NCBI GenBank assembly: GCA_015663065.1
Contig: DQSX01000034.1
Location: forward strand, 1-6,841
DNA from: Sulfurovum sp.
GTDB lineage: Bacteria > Campylobacterota > Campylobacteria > Campylobacterales > Sulfurovaceae
Direction of reading: 5' to 3'
Length of the DNA: 6,841 nt
The position numbers were made by a program, and so were the translations under genes. Below, one piece after another: positions 1-6,131 of this stretch. The notes under the pieces were generated by a model, which saw only the letters and a list, made by a program, of their open reading frames with translations, had not been told where the DNA came from and ran no database searches. Within the stretch, counting starts at the first letter, position 1. Every line of letters starts with the position of its first letter.

Positions 1-1670
1 CAACTTATCTGTATGAAATGTACTCTTTGTACCAAAATGCCTCACTGGATGGCTTTGATGTATGGTTTTTAGAAAAATATCCTGAACATGAGGTGATCAT
101 GGATGCCTATATGGATATAACAGAGGAGTTTGAACGCGAAAAGATAGACTATGGTTTTGCCTCTTTCAATGACCTTTTGCTGCGTATGAAAAGTCATTTG
201 GAGAGAGAGACGATTCATTATGAAGAGGTACTGGTCGATGAGTATCAGGACACCAACACACTGCAGGGTGCGCTTATAGATACACTCAAACCAAGTTCCC
301 TGTTTTGTGTAGGTGATTATGATCAGAGTATATATGCGTTTAACGGGGCGAATATAGAGAATATCGCTACCTATTCAAAACGCTATCCCAATGCTCAGGT
401 TTTTACACTCAAGACCAATTACCGTTCTACAGCACCCATACTCTCATTGGCGAACCGTGTCATAGAGAGAAACAAGCGTATCTACCCTAAAAAACTGGAA
501 GTAGGCAGACACGGAAAGACCCATCCTCCCAGACTGCTTATGTATAATGATCTTTTTGAACAGTACAAGTCCATTGCAGATACGATTAAACATACCCATG
601 TCCCCAATGAGCAGATAGCAGTTATTTTCAGGAACAACTCTTCTGCAGACGGCATTGAAGCCTGTCTGCGTGAAGTAGGGATCCCCTGTAAGAGAAAAGG
701 GGGAACAAGTTTTTTTGATGCCAAAGAGATCAAATTCCTGCTTGATCTTCTCTCTTTGATGGTCAATCCTAAAGATATGATGGCATTCATACATGTATTT
801 GAGTACGCTTCAGGGGTCGGTTCTGCACTCTCAAAAGAGTTTTTTCAGTGTTTCCTGCATTTTGGCAACGGCTCTTTTATGCAGGGGGTTCTCTACCCTC
901 AGGTGCATGATCTGCCTAAGCTCAACCCAAACAAAAATGTCCAATTGGGACTTTTTGATGATGACCATGAGATAGGTTCTGCCACAAGATTTAAACATCT
1001 TGATCTGCATCCTAACATTTATGGACACCCCTTGCTTAAACACCCCAAGATCATACAGGACGGCGTAAAGTTCTTTAAAGACTTTCATGGTGTAATGACT
1101 TCGGTCAAAGGTTTGGAGAACCCAGCACAAATACTCAGAACCATGATAAAGTCTGATCTCTACGGAGGCATTGTTGAAATGCTCTCCACCCAGAGAGGCC
1201 GTTTAAAATCCGGAGAGTTGGATAGAGAGAAAAAGAGAGAGGCAAAAGAGCGTATAGAGAGAAAAGCCCGTCTGCTTTTAGATCTTTCCCGTCCCTACAG
1301 CGAGCTAAGACGTTTTGTCAATGCTATGGTGCTGGGCGGAGGTGAACTGAGTGAAGGCGAGGGGGTGAATCTTTTGACCGTACATGCGAGTAAAGGGCTT
1401 GAATTTCCCGAAGTTTTTGTGGTGGACCTGGTAGATGGAAGGTTTCCCAACAGAAAGATGATGAGTAGCATTGAAGAGGAGAGAAGACTCTTTTATGTGG
1501 CTGTAACACGTGCCATGGACAAACTCTATCTCTCTCTGGCCAAATATGACAGAGTGAAGAAGATAGACTACAAGCCTTCACAATTTCTGCATGAAGCAGG
1601 GCTGATAAAAACTGAGTTTGTAGAGCCTGAATCAAAAGTAAAGAAAAAGAGGGAAGTGACTGAAGACTAA
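1..1670 (+). CDS. UvrD/Rep/PcrA-family superfamily 1 DNA helicase, 5' end outside window
   Basis: ATP-driven 3'-5' DNA helicase of superfamily 1A, expected in the cytoplasm in excision repair, mismatch repair or replication-fork rescue. The frame is open to the left edge, so the gene starts outside the window. Numbering from the Met at base 18, the visible motifs are: II (Walker B) DEYQDTN at 74-80, III GDYDQSIYAFNGA at 99-111, IV TNYRS at 133-137, the GIP...GG..FF...EIK block at 221-239, V LLTVHASKGLEF at 452-463, and VI EEERRLFYVAVTRA at 486-499. The Walker A motif is absent, which fits the loss of roughly the first 130 residues of a protein usually near 680-720 residues; Met 18 is therefore not the true start. 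Residues about 255-440 should be domain 2B and carry the pentapeptide QLGLF (309-313). The tail after motif VI is short and lysine-rich, with no visible Tudor-like domain. The stop overlaps that of the convergent NYN gene by 4 bp. The family is certain; whether it is UvrD, Rep or PcrA is not. Confidence 0.95.
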   Translation, partial: TYLYEMYSLYQNASLDGFDVWFLEKYPEHEVIMDAYMDITEEFEREKIDYGFASFNDLLLRMKSHLERETIHYEEVLVDEYQDTNTLQGALIDTLKPSSLFCVGDYDQSIYAFNGANIENIATYSKRYPNAQVFTLKTNYRSTAPILSLANRVIERNKRIYPKKLEVGRHGKTHPPRLLMYNDLFEQYKSIADTIKHTHVPNEQIAVIFRNNSSADGIEACLREVGIPCKRKGGTSFFDAKEIKFLLDLLSLMVNPKDMMAFIHVFEYASGVGSALSKEFFQCFLHFGNGSFMQGVLYPQVHDLPKLNPNKNVQLGLFDDDHEIGSATRFKHLDLHPNIYGHPLLKHPKIIQDGVKFFKDFHGVMTSVKGLENPAQILRTMIKSDLYGGIVEMLSTQRGRLKSGELDREKKREAKERIERKARLLLDLSRPYSELRRFVNAMVLGGGELSEGEGVNLLTVHASKGLEFPEVFVVDLVDGRFPNRKMMSSIEEERRLFYVAVTRAMDKLYLSLAKYDRVKKIDYKPSQFLHEAGLIKTEFVEPESKVKKKREVTED

Positions 1671-2413
1671 CTCAGACGCTTGTCTTTTATCCGCATCTGT
1701 TTATTTGATTCATCAAAACCAATATCAAAAAGGTCTATCTCTTTAATAAGATTACTCAACTTTTTATACCCAAAGTTAATGGGGGAGAAAGAGGTGGAGT
1801 TATTGATATATATGCCCACTTCGGCAAGGTTAGCCCAACCATACTCATCCATCGTCTGATCTACAGCATTTCGCAGTACATTGACCAGCCAGGTATCTTG
1901 TCTTAACTCTTTGGCATTTTTTCGTGCTGTTGTAGTTCTTGTACCACTTGAACTTGCAGTCTCACTTACAGCAGTGACCATAAGCTTTTCTGTAAAAATA
2001 AACTGTGAACAGGCAGCCATAAAAGGTTTAGGGGTTTTTTTCTCCCCAAAACCAAAGACTTTAATGCCCTCAGCTTGTACACGCATGACCACAGGGGTAA
2101 AGTCAGAGTCAGACGTGGCAAAGGCAAAGGCATCTATGTCTTTTGTATGCAGCAGGTCAATGGCATCGATGGTCATGAGTATGTCTGTGGCATTTTTGTT
2201 GCGTGAGTAGTCAAACTGCTGTATGGGCTTTATGGCAAATTCCAAAAGTTTGTCTTCCCAGTTCTTCAAATTGTCTTTGGTCCAGTTTCCGTAGGCCTGA
2301 CGAATGTTTACCACTCCGTATTTACTCAGCTCATTGATGATGCCTTCTATGGCTTTATGTGAAATATTGTCACAATCTATGAATAGTGCAATATGGTCTT
2401 CTTTTTTAGTCAT
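1667..2413 (-). CDS. NYN (LabA/DUF88-like, PIN-fold) putative ribonuclease with C-terminal LOTUS/OST-HTH domain
   Basis: 248-residue soluble protein. Residues 7-142 form an NYN domain of the PIN-like metal-dependent nuclease fold. Visible acidic and polar residues are D13, D15 and N16 in FIDCDN, D77 in NATD, and D102 and D104 in TSDSDF, followed by the family's GFGEKKTP turn (121-128). A Ser/Thr/Ala-rich linker (about 148-168) leads to residues about 172-240, which resemble a LOTUS/OST-HTH winged helix (YGWANLAEVG at 191-200, then a K-L-S-N-L-I helix). LOTUS domains of this family are known to bind RNA, with G-rich or structured RNA reported, so an RNA-processing nuclease is likely, but its substrate cannot be read from sequence. 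The start is supported by an AGAGAG purine run just upstream. It is the last gene of the minus-strand group, 13 bp after nadE, so it is probably co-transcribed. An A7 run in the mRNA lies within the loop of a potential hairpin (2025-2053). Confidence 0.88.
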   Translation of the reverse strand: MTKKEDHIALFIDCDNISHKAIEGIINELSKYGVVNIRQAYGNWTKDNLKNWEDKLLEFAIKPIQQFDYSRNKNATDILMTIDAIDLLHTKDIDAFAFATSDSDFTPVVMRVQAEGIKVFGFGEKKTPKPFMAACSQFIFTEKLMVTAVSETASSSGTRTTTARKNAKELRQDTWLVNVLRNAVDQTMDEYGWANLAEVGIYINNSTSFSPINFGYKKLSNLIKEIDLFDIGFDESNKQMRIKDKRLS

Positions 2414-2426
2414 CTTCTCTCTTTTG

Positions 2427-4331
2427 TTAGTTATTGTTATCTAAGGCTTTCAGCCAAACCTCAACATCTGCATCTGAAGGCATCTTCCAATCGGCTCTTG
2501 GACTTAGAGAGATCGTACCTACTTTTGGACCGTCAGGCATACAGCTTCGTTTGAACTGCTGTGTGAAGAAACGTCTTAAAAAGAGCCTTAACCACTGCTT
2601 TATTGTATCTTCATCGTATTTAGTATCAAACGCTATAGACGCTAAGTGTAAAATTTTAGACGGCTTTGCTCCATACTTTATAAAGTGGTATAAAAAGAAG
2701 TCGTGCAGTTCGTAAGGACCTACGATCTCTTCTGTCTCCTGAACAATTTCATCCTCTTTATGCGGGAGCAGTTCCGGGCTTATAGGAGTATCTAAAATGT
2801 CGTCAATAATATCCGAAATAGAGGCATTTGATTTAAAATATTCTATGACATATTTGATGAGTGTTTTAGGTATGCCGGAATTGAGCGCATACATACTCAT
2901 ATGATCACCATTGTAGGTACTCCAACCCAATGCAATTTCACTTAGATCGCCTGTACCTATGACAAGACCGCCTTCTTTATTTGCCATATTCATGAGAATG
3001 GAAGTTCTGGCTCTCGCCTGTACATTCTCGTAAGTGACGCTATGCTCATTTTTATCATGTTCTATGGCTTCAAACTCTTTTAGTGAAATGTCTGTAATAT
3101 CCACAGTTTTGAGTGTGACACCCAGAGCCTCACAAAGTTTTACTGCATTGGATTTGGTACGGCTTGTGGTACCAAATCCCGGCATGGTAACGGCAATGAT
3201 ATTCCTACTATCCCAGCCCATGATCTCAAAGGCTTTGTGTGTTGAGAGCAGGGCCAGGGTAGAGTCAAGACCACCGCTTATACCGATGACCGCTTTTTTG
3301 ATGTGTGCGTGGGTCATACGTTTTATGAGACCATGAGCCTGTATATGCACGATCTCATTACAACGCTGCTGTTTGTCTGCATACTGTGAGGGTACAAAAG
3401 GGTGAGGGCTGATCTCTCTTTGAATGTAAGAGATTTTCGGCAGGGCAGATACTTGTATTGTTCTTGTCTTTTTTCTTCTGCCGTCACTGTAACTACTCTC
3501 ATTGATGCGAAGCCATCTGAGACGTTCAAGGTCTATATCGGCTGTGATGAGAGAATTCTCAAGAGTGAAACGTTCATTTTGAGCCACTGTAGATCCATAC
3601 TCAGAGATGATGGCATGCCCCCCATAGACTGTGTCGGTGGTTGATTCGCCCACACCTGCTGATGCATAGACATAGGCAGCCATACATCTAGCACTCTGTG
3701 TGCGTACCAACTCTTCACGATACTCGTGCTTTCCTATGAGTTCATTACTTGCTGAGAGATTAAAGAGCAGGTTGGCACCGTTACTTGTCATATGGTTAGA
3801 CGGAGGTGTCACAGCCCAAAGATCTTCACAGATCTCCACACCAAAAGTCAAGTCTGCTTTGTCTGTAAAAAGAAGGTCCACACCAAAAGGTACTTCTTCA
3901 TCTAAAAATTCTACTGTAGTTCTGACAATGTCACGTCCCGATACAAATTGACGTTTTTCGTAAAATTCTTTGTTGTTGGGGAGGTAGGATTTAGGCACAA
4001 CTCCAAGTATCTTTCCGCTTTGCAGTACAGCTGCACAATTATAGAGTCTATCTGCCTCAAGTACGGCTATTCCGACGATAACAATGGTATTGATCTCTTT
4101 TATATTATTTAATATATCATAAAGCGATTCATTTTGTGAAGCAAGAAGTGTTTGATTTAAAAAAAGATCACTGGCAGTGTATCCTGTGAGTGTAAGCTCC
4201 GGGAATACAATGACAGAAACCTCTTTGTCGCAGGCATTATGAATGAGTGTTAAGATCTCTTCAGCATTTTTCTTCGGGTTTGCTACGGTTGTTTTGTTAA
4301 CAGCTGCTGCAACTCTGTAATATCCAAACAT
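2427..4331 (-). CDS. nadE: Glutamine-dependent NAD+ synthetase
   Basis: Catalyses the last step of NAD+ synthesis: nicotinic acid adenine dinucleotide + ATP + glutamine to NAD+ + AMP + PPi + glutamate (EC 6.3.5.1), in the cytoplasm. The 634 residues form the two-domain type. The N-terminal nitrilase-fold glutaminase (about 1-290) carries the expected Glu-Lys-Cys triad: E45 in VFPELTLTGY, K114 in VPKSYLPN and C168 in EICEDLW. The C-terminal synthetase (about 325-634) has the ATP-pyrophosphatase P-loop SGGLDST (352-358) and GTGDLSEIALGWSTYNGDH (459-477). All key residues are present and the length suits the family, so it should be active without a separate amidotransferase. The start is set by AAGGA (4337-4341) 5 bases before ATG. 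It lies 48 bp after the cyclophilin gene on the same strand, with a strong hairpin in that gap, and 13 bp before the NYN gene. It is probably expressed from the cyclophilin promoter; no clear separate promoter is seen. Confidence 0.97.
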   Translation of the reverse strand: MFGYYRVAAAVNKTTVANPKKNAEEILTLIHNACDKEVSVIVFPELTLTGYTASDLFLNQTLLASQNESLYDILNNIKEINTIVIVGIAVLEADRLYNCAAVLQSGKILGVVPKSYLPNNKEFYEKRQFVSGRDIVRTTVEFLDEEVPFGVDLLFTDKADLTFGVEICEDLWAVTPPSNHMTSNGANLLFNLSASNELIGKHEYREELVRTQSARCMAAYVYASAGVGESTTDTVYGGHAIISEYGSTVAQNERFTLENSLITADIDLERLRWLRINESSYSDGRRKKTRTIQVSALPKISYIQREISPHPFVPSQYADKQQRCNEIVHIQAHGLIKRMTHAHIKKAVIGISGGLDSTLALLSTHKAFEIMGWDSRNIIAVTMPGFGTTSRTKSNAVKLCEALGVTLKTVDITDISLKEFEAIEHDKNEHSVTYENVQARARTSILMNMANKEGGLVIGTGDLSEIALGWSTYNGDHMSMYALNSGIPKTLIKYVIEYFKSNASISDIIDDILDTPISPELLPHKEDEIVQETEEIVGPYELHDFFLYHFIKYGAKPSKILHLASIAFDTKYDEDTIKQWLRLFLRRFFTQQFKRSCMPDGPKVGTISLSPRADWKMPSDADVEVWLKALDNNN

Positions 4332-4343
4332 ATTTTTCCTTAT

Positions 4344-4369
4344 GTAGGGTGCGTTTTAACGCACCCTGC
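4344..4369 (-). other. GC-rich perfect hairpin between cyclophilin and nadE genes (REP-like or processing element)
   Basis: The arms agggtgcgtt (4346-4355) and aacgcaccct (4358-4367) are perfect reverse complements separated by two bases. The realistic fold is an 8-bp GC-rich stem with a 6-base loop, extendable outward by a G-U pair and a G-C pair. It starts 10 bases after the cyclophilin stop codon in the transcript and ends 4 bases before the nadE AAGGA site. No T-run follows on either strand, so it is a poor intrinsic terminator. It could be a dispersed REP-like palindrome, an mRNA stabiliser or processing site, or a structure tuning nadE translation. The hairpin is seen directly; the roles are inference. 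Confidence 0.7.
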
Positions 4370-4379
4370 TATGATTGTA

Positions 4380-4907
4380 TTATGCTTTTGAAGCAACTAT
4401 TTCAATAGACTCAATAGTATCATTCTGTTCAATAGTGTCAAGTACCATAAATGAATCTGTATCATCTTCTTCGATCGCACCAAATACTGTATGCACACCA
4501 TCAAGGTGTGGTGTCGGTACAAAGGTAATGAAGAACTGGCTTCCGCCTGTGTTCGGTCCTGCATGGGCCATAGAGAGTGTTCCTCTTCTGTGTGGCTGGG
4601 TACTGGTGTCTGTTTCACAGTCAATAGCCCAGTCTGGTCCGCCTGTTCCTGCCATAGCAGGGTTGCCTGATGGTCCTGAATGCGGACAACCACCCTGAGC
4701 CATAAAGCCCGGGATCACTCTGTGGAATTTTAAGTTGTTGTAAAAACCTTCATTGGCAAGGTGTGCAAAGTTTGCTACGGTGTTGGGTGCATCATCCGGG
4801 TAGAGTTTAGCCCAGATCGTACCTTTGGAAGTGTTAAATTTGGCGTATTGGTATGTATCCATCACATCTTGAGGGATGTCGTATCGTTTTGTCTTTTTTC
4901 CAAACAT
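4380..4907 (-). CDS. Cyclophilin-type peptidyl-prolyl cis-trans isomerase
   Basis: 175-residue cytoplasmic peptidyl-prolyl cis-trans isomerase (EC 5.2.1.8) that speeds cis-trans rotation at Xaa-Pro bonds during protein folding. It is a single cyclophilin domain (about 20-172). The active-site segment FHRVIPGFMAQGG at 61-73 holds the catalytic Arg63 with Phe68 and Gln71, followed by GSQFFIT at 122-128 and HLDGVHTVFG at 134-143. Position 134 is His where human cyclophilin A has its cyclosporin-contacting Trp, as is common in bacterial PpiB-like enzymes, so weak cyclosporin binding would be expected. There is no signal peptide; the N-terminus is lysine-rich (KKTKR), so this is a cytosolic PpiB-like form rather than a periplasmic PpiA. 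ATG is preceded by AAGGA (4917-4921 on the opposite strand). It is the first gene of the minus-strand group with nadE and the NYN gene, and divergent from pyrF. Confidence 0.95.
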   Translation of the reverse strand: MFGKKTKRYDIPQDVMDTYQYAKFNTSKGTIWAKLYPDDAPNTVANFAHLANEGFYNNLKFHRVIPGFMAQGGCPHSGPSGNPAMAGTGGPDWAIDCETDTSTQPHRRGTLSMAHAGPNTGGSQFFITFVPTPHLDGVHTVFGAIEEDDTDSFMVLDTIEQNDTIESIEIVASKA

Positions 4908-4941
4908 GTTGTTTAGTCCTTAGTTAGTGAAATTAGGTTAT

Positions 4942-4947
4942 TATTAT
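4942..4947 (+). promoter_or_regulatory. -10 box candidate for pyrF, overlapping the opposite-strand -10
   Basis: TATTAT matches the -10 consensus at five of six bases. It would start transcription near 4954, about 22 bases before the pyrF ATG, leaving room for the AAGAGG site at 4963-4968. The -35 region is weak. It shares five bases with the minus-strand TATAAT, so the two promoters would compete for polymerase if both are real. Confidence 0.45.
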
Positions 4948-4948
4948 A
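4943..4948 (-). promoter_or_regulatory. -10 box for the cyclophilin-nadE-NYN transcript
   Basis: Read on the minus strand this is a perfect TATAAT, preceded by TTTGGG and an AT-rich stretch. A start about 7 bases downstream would leave a leader of about 30 bases containing the AAGGA site. No good -35 box is seen at 16-18 bp, which is usual for sigma-70 promoters in Campylobacterota. Position and consensus are seen; activity is inferred. Confidence 0.6.
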
Positions 4949-4975
4949 CCCAAAGAATATATAAGAGGTTTAACA

Positions 4976-5668
4976 ATGGAACTATGTGTAGCACTTGATC
5001 TACCGTCTGCTGAAGAAAATTTGGCTCTTGCAGAGTCTCTCAAATCGTATGATGTCTGGATGAAAGTAGGTTTTCGTACATATATTCGCGATGGTAAAAA
5101 CTTTATAGAAGCACTCAAAAAGATCAATCCTGATTTTAAAATATTTCTGGACCTGAAGCTCTATGATATCCCCAATACTATGGCAGATGCAGCAGAAGAG
5201 ATAGCCAAACTTGGTGTCCATATGTTTAATATTCATGCAAGTGCGGGTTCTGTGGCTATGAAAACAGTGATGGATAGACTCTCAGGGTATGAAGATCGAC
5301 CTTTAGTACTGGCAGTGACAGCGTTGACCTCTTTTGATGAAGAGCATTTTAAAGCAGTCTATGAAAAAAGTATAGACGAAAAAGCAGAACAGTTTGCCAA
5401 AATGTCTTATGAAAATGGTTTGGACGGGGTTGTCTGTTCTACATTTGAGAGCAGGGCCATTAAAAATGCCACTTCCGACAGCTTTTTAACACTTTGCCCG
5501 GGTATTCGACCTTTTGGAGAAGATGCAGGAGACCAGCAGCGTGTAGCAACGCTTGAGCTGGCTGCCAAAGAGGGTGTGGATTACCCCGTAGTGGGAAGGC
5601 CTATCTATAAAGAGAGTGATCCCCGGTCAAAAGTAGAAGAGATTTTAAAAGTAATGTCTGGAGTGTAG
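4976..5668 (+). CDS. pyrF: Orotidine-5'-phosphate decarboxylase
   Basis: Converts orotidine 5'-phosphate to UMP and CO2, the last step of de novo pyrimidine nucleotide synthesis (EC 4.1.1.23), as a cytoplasmic TIM-barrel enzyme. The 230-residue length is normal for the bacterial type 1 form. Key residues are D8 in ALDLPS, K30 in MKVG, the catalytic D59-K61-D64 of FLDLKLYDIPNT, PGIRP at 175-179 and the phosphate-binding arginine R208 in VVGRPI. The start is supported by AAGAGG at 4963-4968. In Campylobacter jejuni pyrF lies beside nusB and ribH; here it stands alone, divergent from the cyclophilin gene and convergent with a small membrane protein gene, with 2 bp between the stop codons. It is probably monocistronic. 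Confidence 0.97.
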   Translation: MELCVALDLPSAEENLALAESLKSYDVWMKVGFRTYIRDGKNFIEALKKINPDFKIFLDLKLYDIPNTMADAAEEIAKLGVHMFNIHASAGSVAMKTVMDRLSGYEDRPLVLAVTALTSFDEEHFKAVYEKSIDEKAEQFAKMSYENGLDGVVCSTFESRAIKNATSDSFLTLCPGIRPFGEDAGDQQRVATLELAAKEGVDYPVVGRPIYKESDPRSKVEEILKVMSGV

Positions 5669-5670
5669 CA

Positions 5671-5802
5671 CTACTTTTTCTGTTCTTGTTTGACCTTTTT
5701 ATGATCAGCCATATCCATCGCACTTTTCATACCGCCGATCATAAAATACACAGCTGCTGCAAAAAGTGCCAGAACGATAAGTGGTGCTAATTTTTGAAAC
5801 AT
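5671..5802 (-). CDS. Small single-pass membrane protein, 43 residues, unknown function
   Basis: I do not recognise this gene. The frame encodes 43 residues: a short N-terminus (MFQKL), a hydrophobic segment at about 6-25 rich in Ala, Ile, Leu and Val and ending in IGGM, and a charged lysine-rich tail (HKKVKQEQKK at the end). By the positive-inside rule the tail would be cytoplasmic. Evidence that it is real: an AGAGGA Shine-Dalgarno site (5811-5816 on the opposite strand) 8 bases before ATG, a clean amphipathic-free transmembrane helix, and a fill of the gap between pyrF and the tRNA promoter region. A possible -10, TATGAT, lies at 5829-5834. It could be a small subunit or regulator of a membrane complex, but nothing in the neighbourhood points to a partner. 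Confidence 0.65.
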   Translation of the reverse strand: MFQKLAPLIVLALFAAAVYFMIGGMKSAMDMADHKKVKQEQKK

Positions 5803-5828
5803 AATACTATTCCTCTTTATTTTTTGAA

Positions 5829-5834
5829 ATCATA
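5829..5834 (-). promoter_or_regulatory. Possible -10 box for the 43-residue membrane protein gene
   Basis: Read on the minus strand the sequence is TATGAT, preceded directly by TG, 26 bases before the ATG at 5802. The -35 region shows no good match. The site matches five of six consensus bases in an AT-rich region, so chance is possible. Confidence 0.35.
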
Positions 5835-5878
5835 CAGTAAAGTCCTGTTTTTTAAGCTTTAATTTAAGCCAAATGCAT

Positions 5879-5884
5879 TATAAT
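5879..5884 (+). promoter_or_regulatory. -10 box for tRNA-Ser
   Basis: Perfect TATAAT, 18 bases before the tRNA 5' end, so transcription would begin near 5891 with a leader of about 12 bases for RNase P to remove. Upstream lies an AT-rich tract (TTTTTTAAGCTTTAATTTAA) without a clear -35 box. Confidence 0.6.
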
Positions 5885-5902
5885 CCCATCCACAAAACAG
5901 AT

Positions 5903-5993
5903 GGACAAGTGGGAGAGCTGGCTGAATCCGCGCCCCTGCTAAGGGCGTGTATCCTCACGGGTACCGAGGGTTCGAATCCCTCCTTGTCCGCCA
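5903..5993 (+). tRNA. tRNA-Ser (anticodon GCU)
   Basis: Class II cloverleaf with a long variable arm. The acceptor stem GGACAAG (5903-5909) pairs with CTTGTCC (5983-5989), followed by discriminator G5990 and an encoded CCA (5991-5993). The anticodon stem CGCCC/GGGCG (5931-5935 with 5943-5947) closes the loop CTGCTAA, giving anticodon GCT at 5938-5940, which reads AGC and AGU serine codons. The variable arm GTATCC/GGGTAC forms a 6-bp stem with loop TCAC. The T arm is GAGGG-TTCGAAT-CCCTC (5966-5982). All parts pair well, so the gene appears functional. The G discriminator and long arm are as expected for seryl-tRNA synthetase recognition. Confidence 0.97.
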
Positions 5994-6103
5994 CTACTTA
6001 ATTACATAAAATCATTATTTTTCAGAAAAAACTATTTCTCCAATACAAAATATATATTTCTATACCTCTATTTCTCTAGGAAGTTCAACCAAAGTAGATT
6101 TTC

Positions 6104-6109
6104 TATAAA
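6104..6109 (+). promoter_or_regulatory. Possible -10 box for the MORN-repeat gene
   Basis: TATAAA, five of six matches to the -10 consensus, 22 bases before the ATG at 6132 and in front of the AAGGA site (6122-6126). There is no recognisable -35 box. The 138-bp gap from the tRNA end is strongly AT-rich and holds no other gene or clear terminator. Confidence 0.4.
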
Positions 6110-6131
6110 ATTGTGATCATAAAGGAAAAGT

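Noticed and set aside
18..20. ATG at 18 as the true start of the helicase
   Set aside because: The frame is open upstream to the window edge, and the protein from this Met lacks the Walker A motif required in the family, so the real start lies outside the window.
1324..1635. Open frame of about 100 codons on the minus strand within the helicase gene
   Set aside because: It lies wholly opposite conserved helicase motifs V and VI, has no Shine-Dalgarno support and its translation is Cys/His/Pro-rich with no domain. Similar antisense frames at 444-794, 831-1130, 3533-3718 and 5000-5236 were dropped for the same reasons.
1663..1686. AAGAC...GTCTT pairing at the helicase/NYN junction as a terminator
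   Set aside because: Only five base pairs with a 14-base loop, inside the NYN coding end.
5647..5678. Inverted repeat AAAAGTA...TACTTTT spanning the pyrF stop, a possible bidirectional terminator
   Set aside because: The stem is only 7 bp and AT-rich with an 18-base gap; the inner AGTG-TAG-CACT pairing competes with it. Too weak to call, although the T-run at 5675-5679 makes some termination possible.
6024..6039. AGAAA...TTTCT pairing after tRNA-Ser as a terminator
   Set aside because: Five A-T-rich pairs and no following T-run; likely chance in AT-rich DNA.
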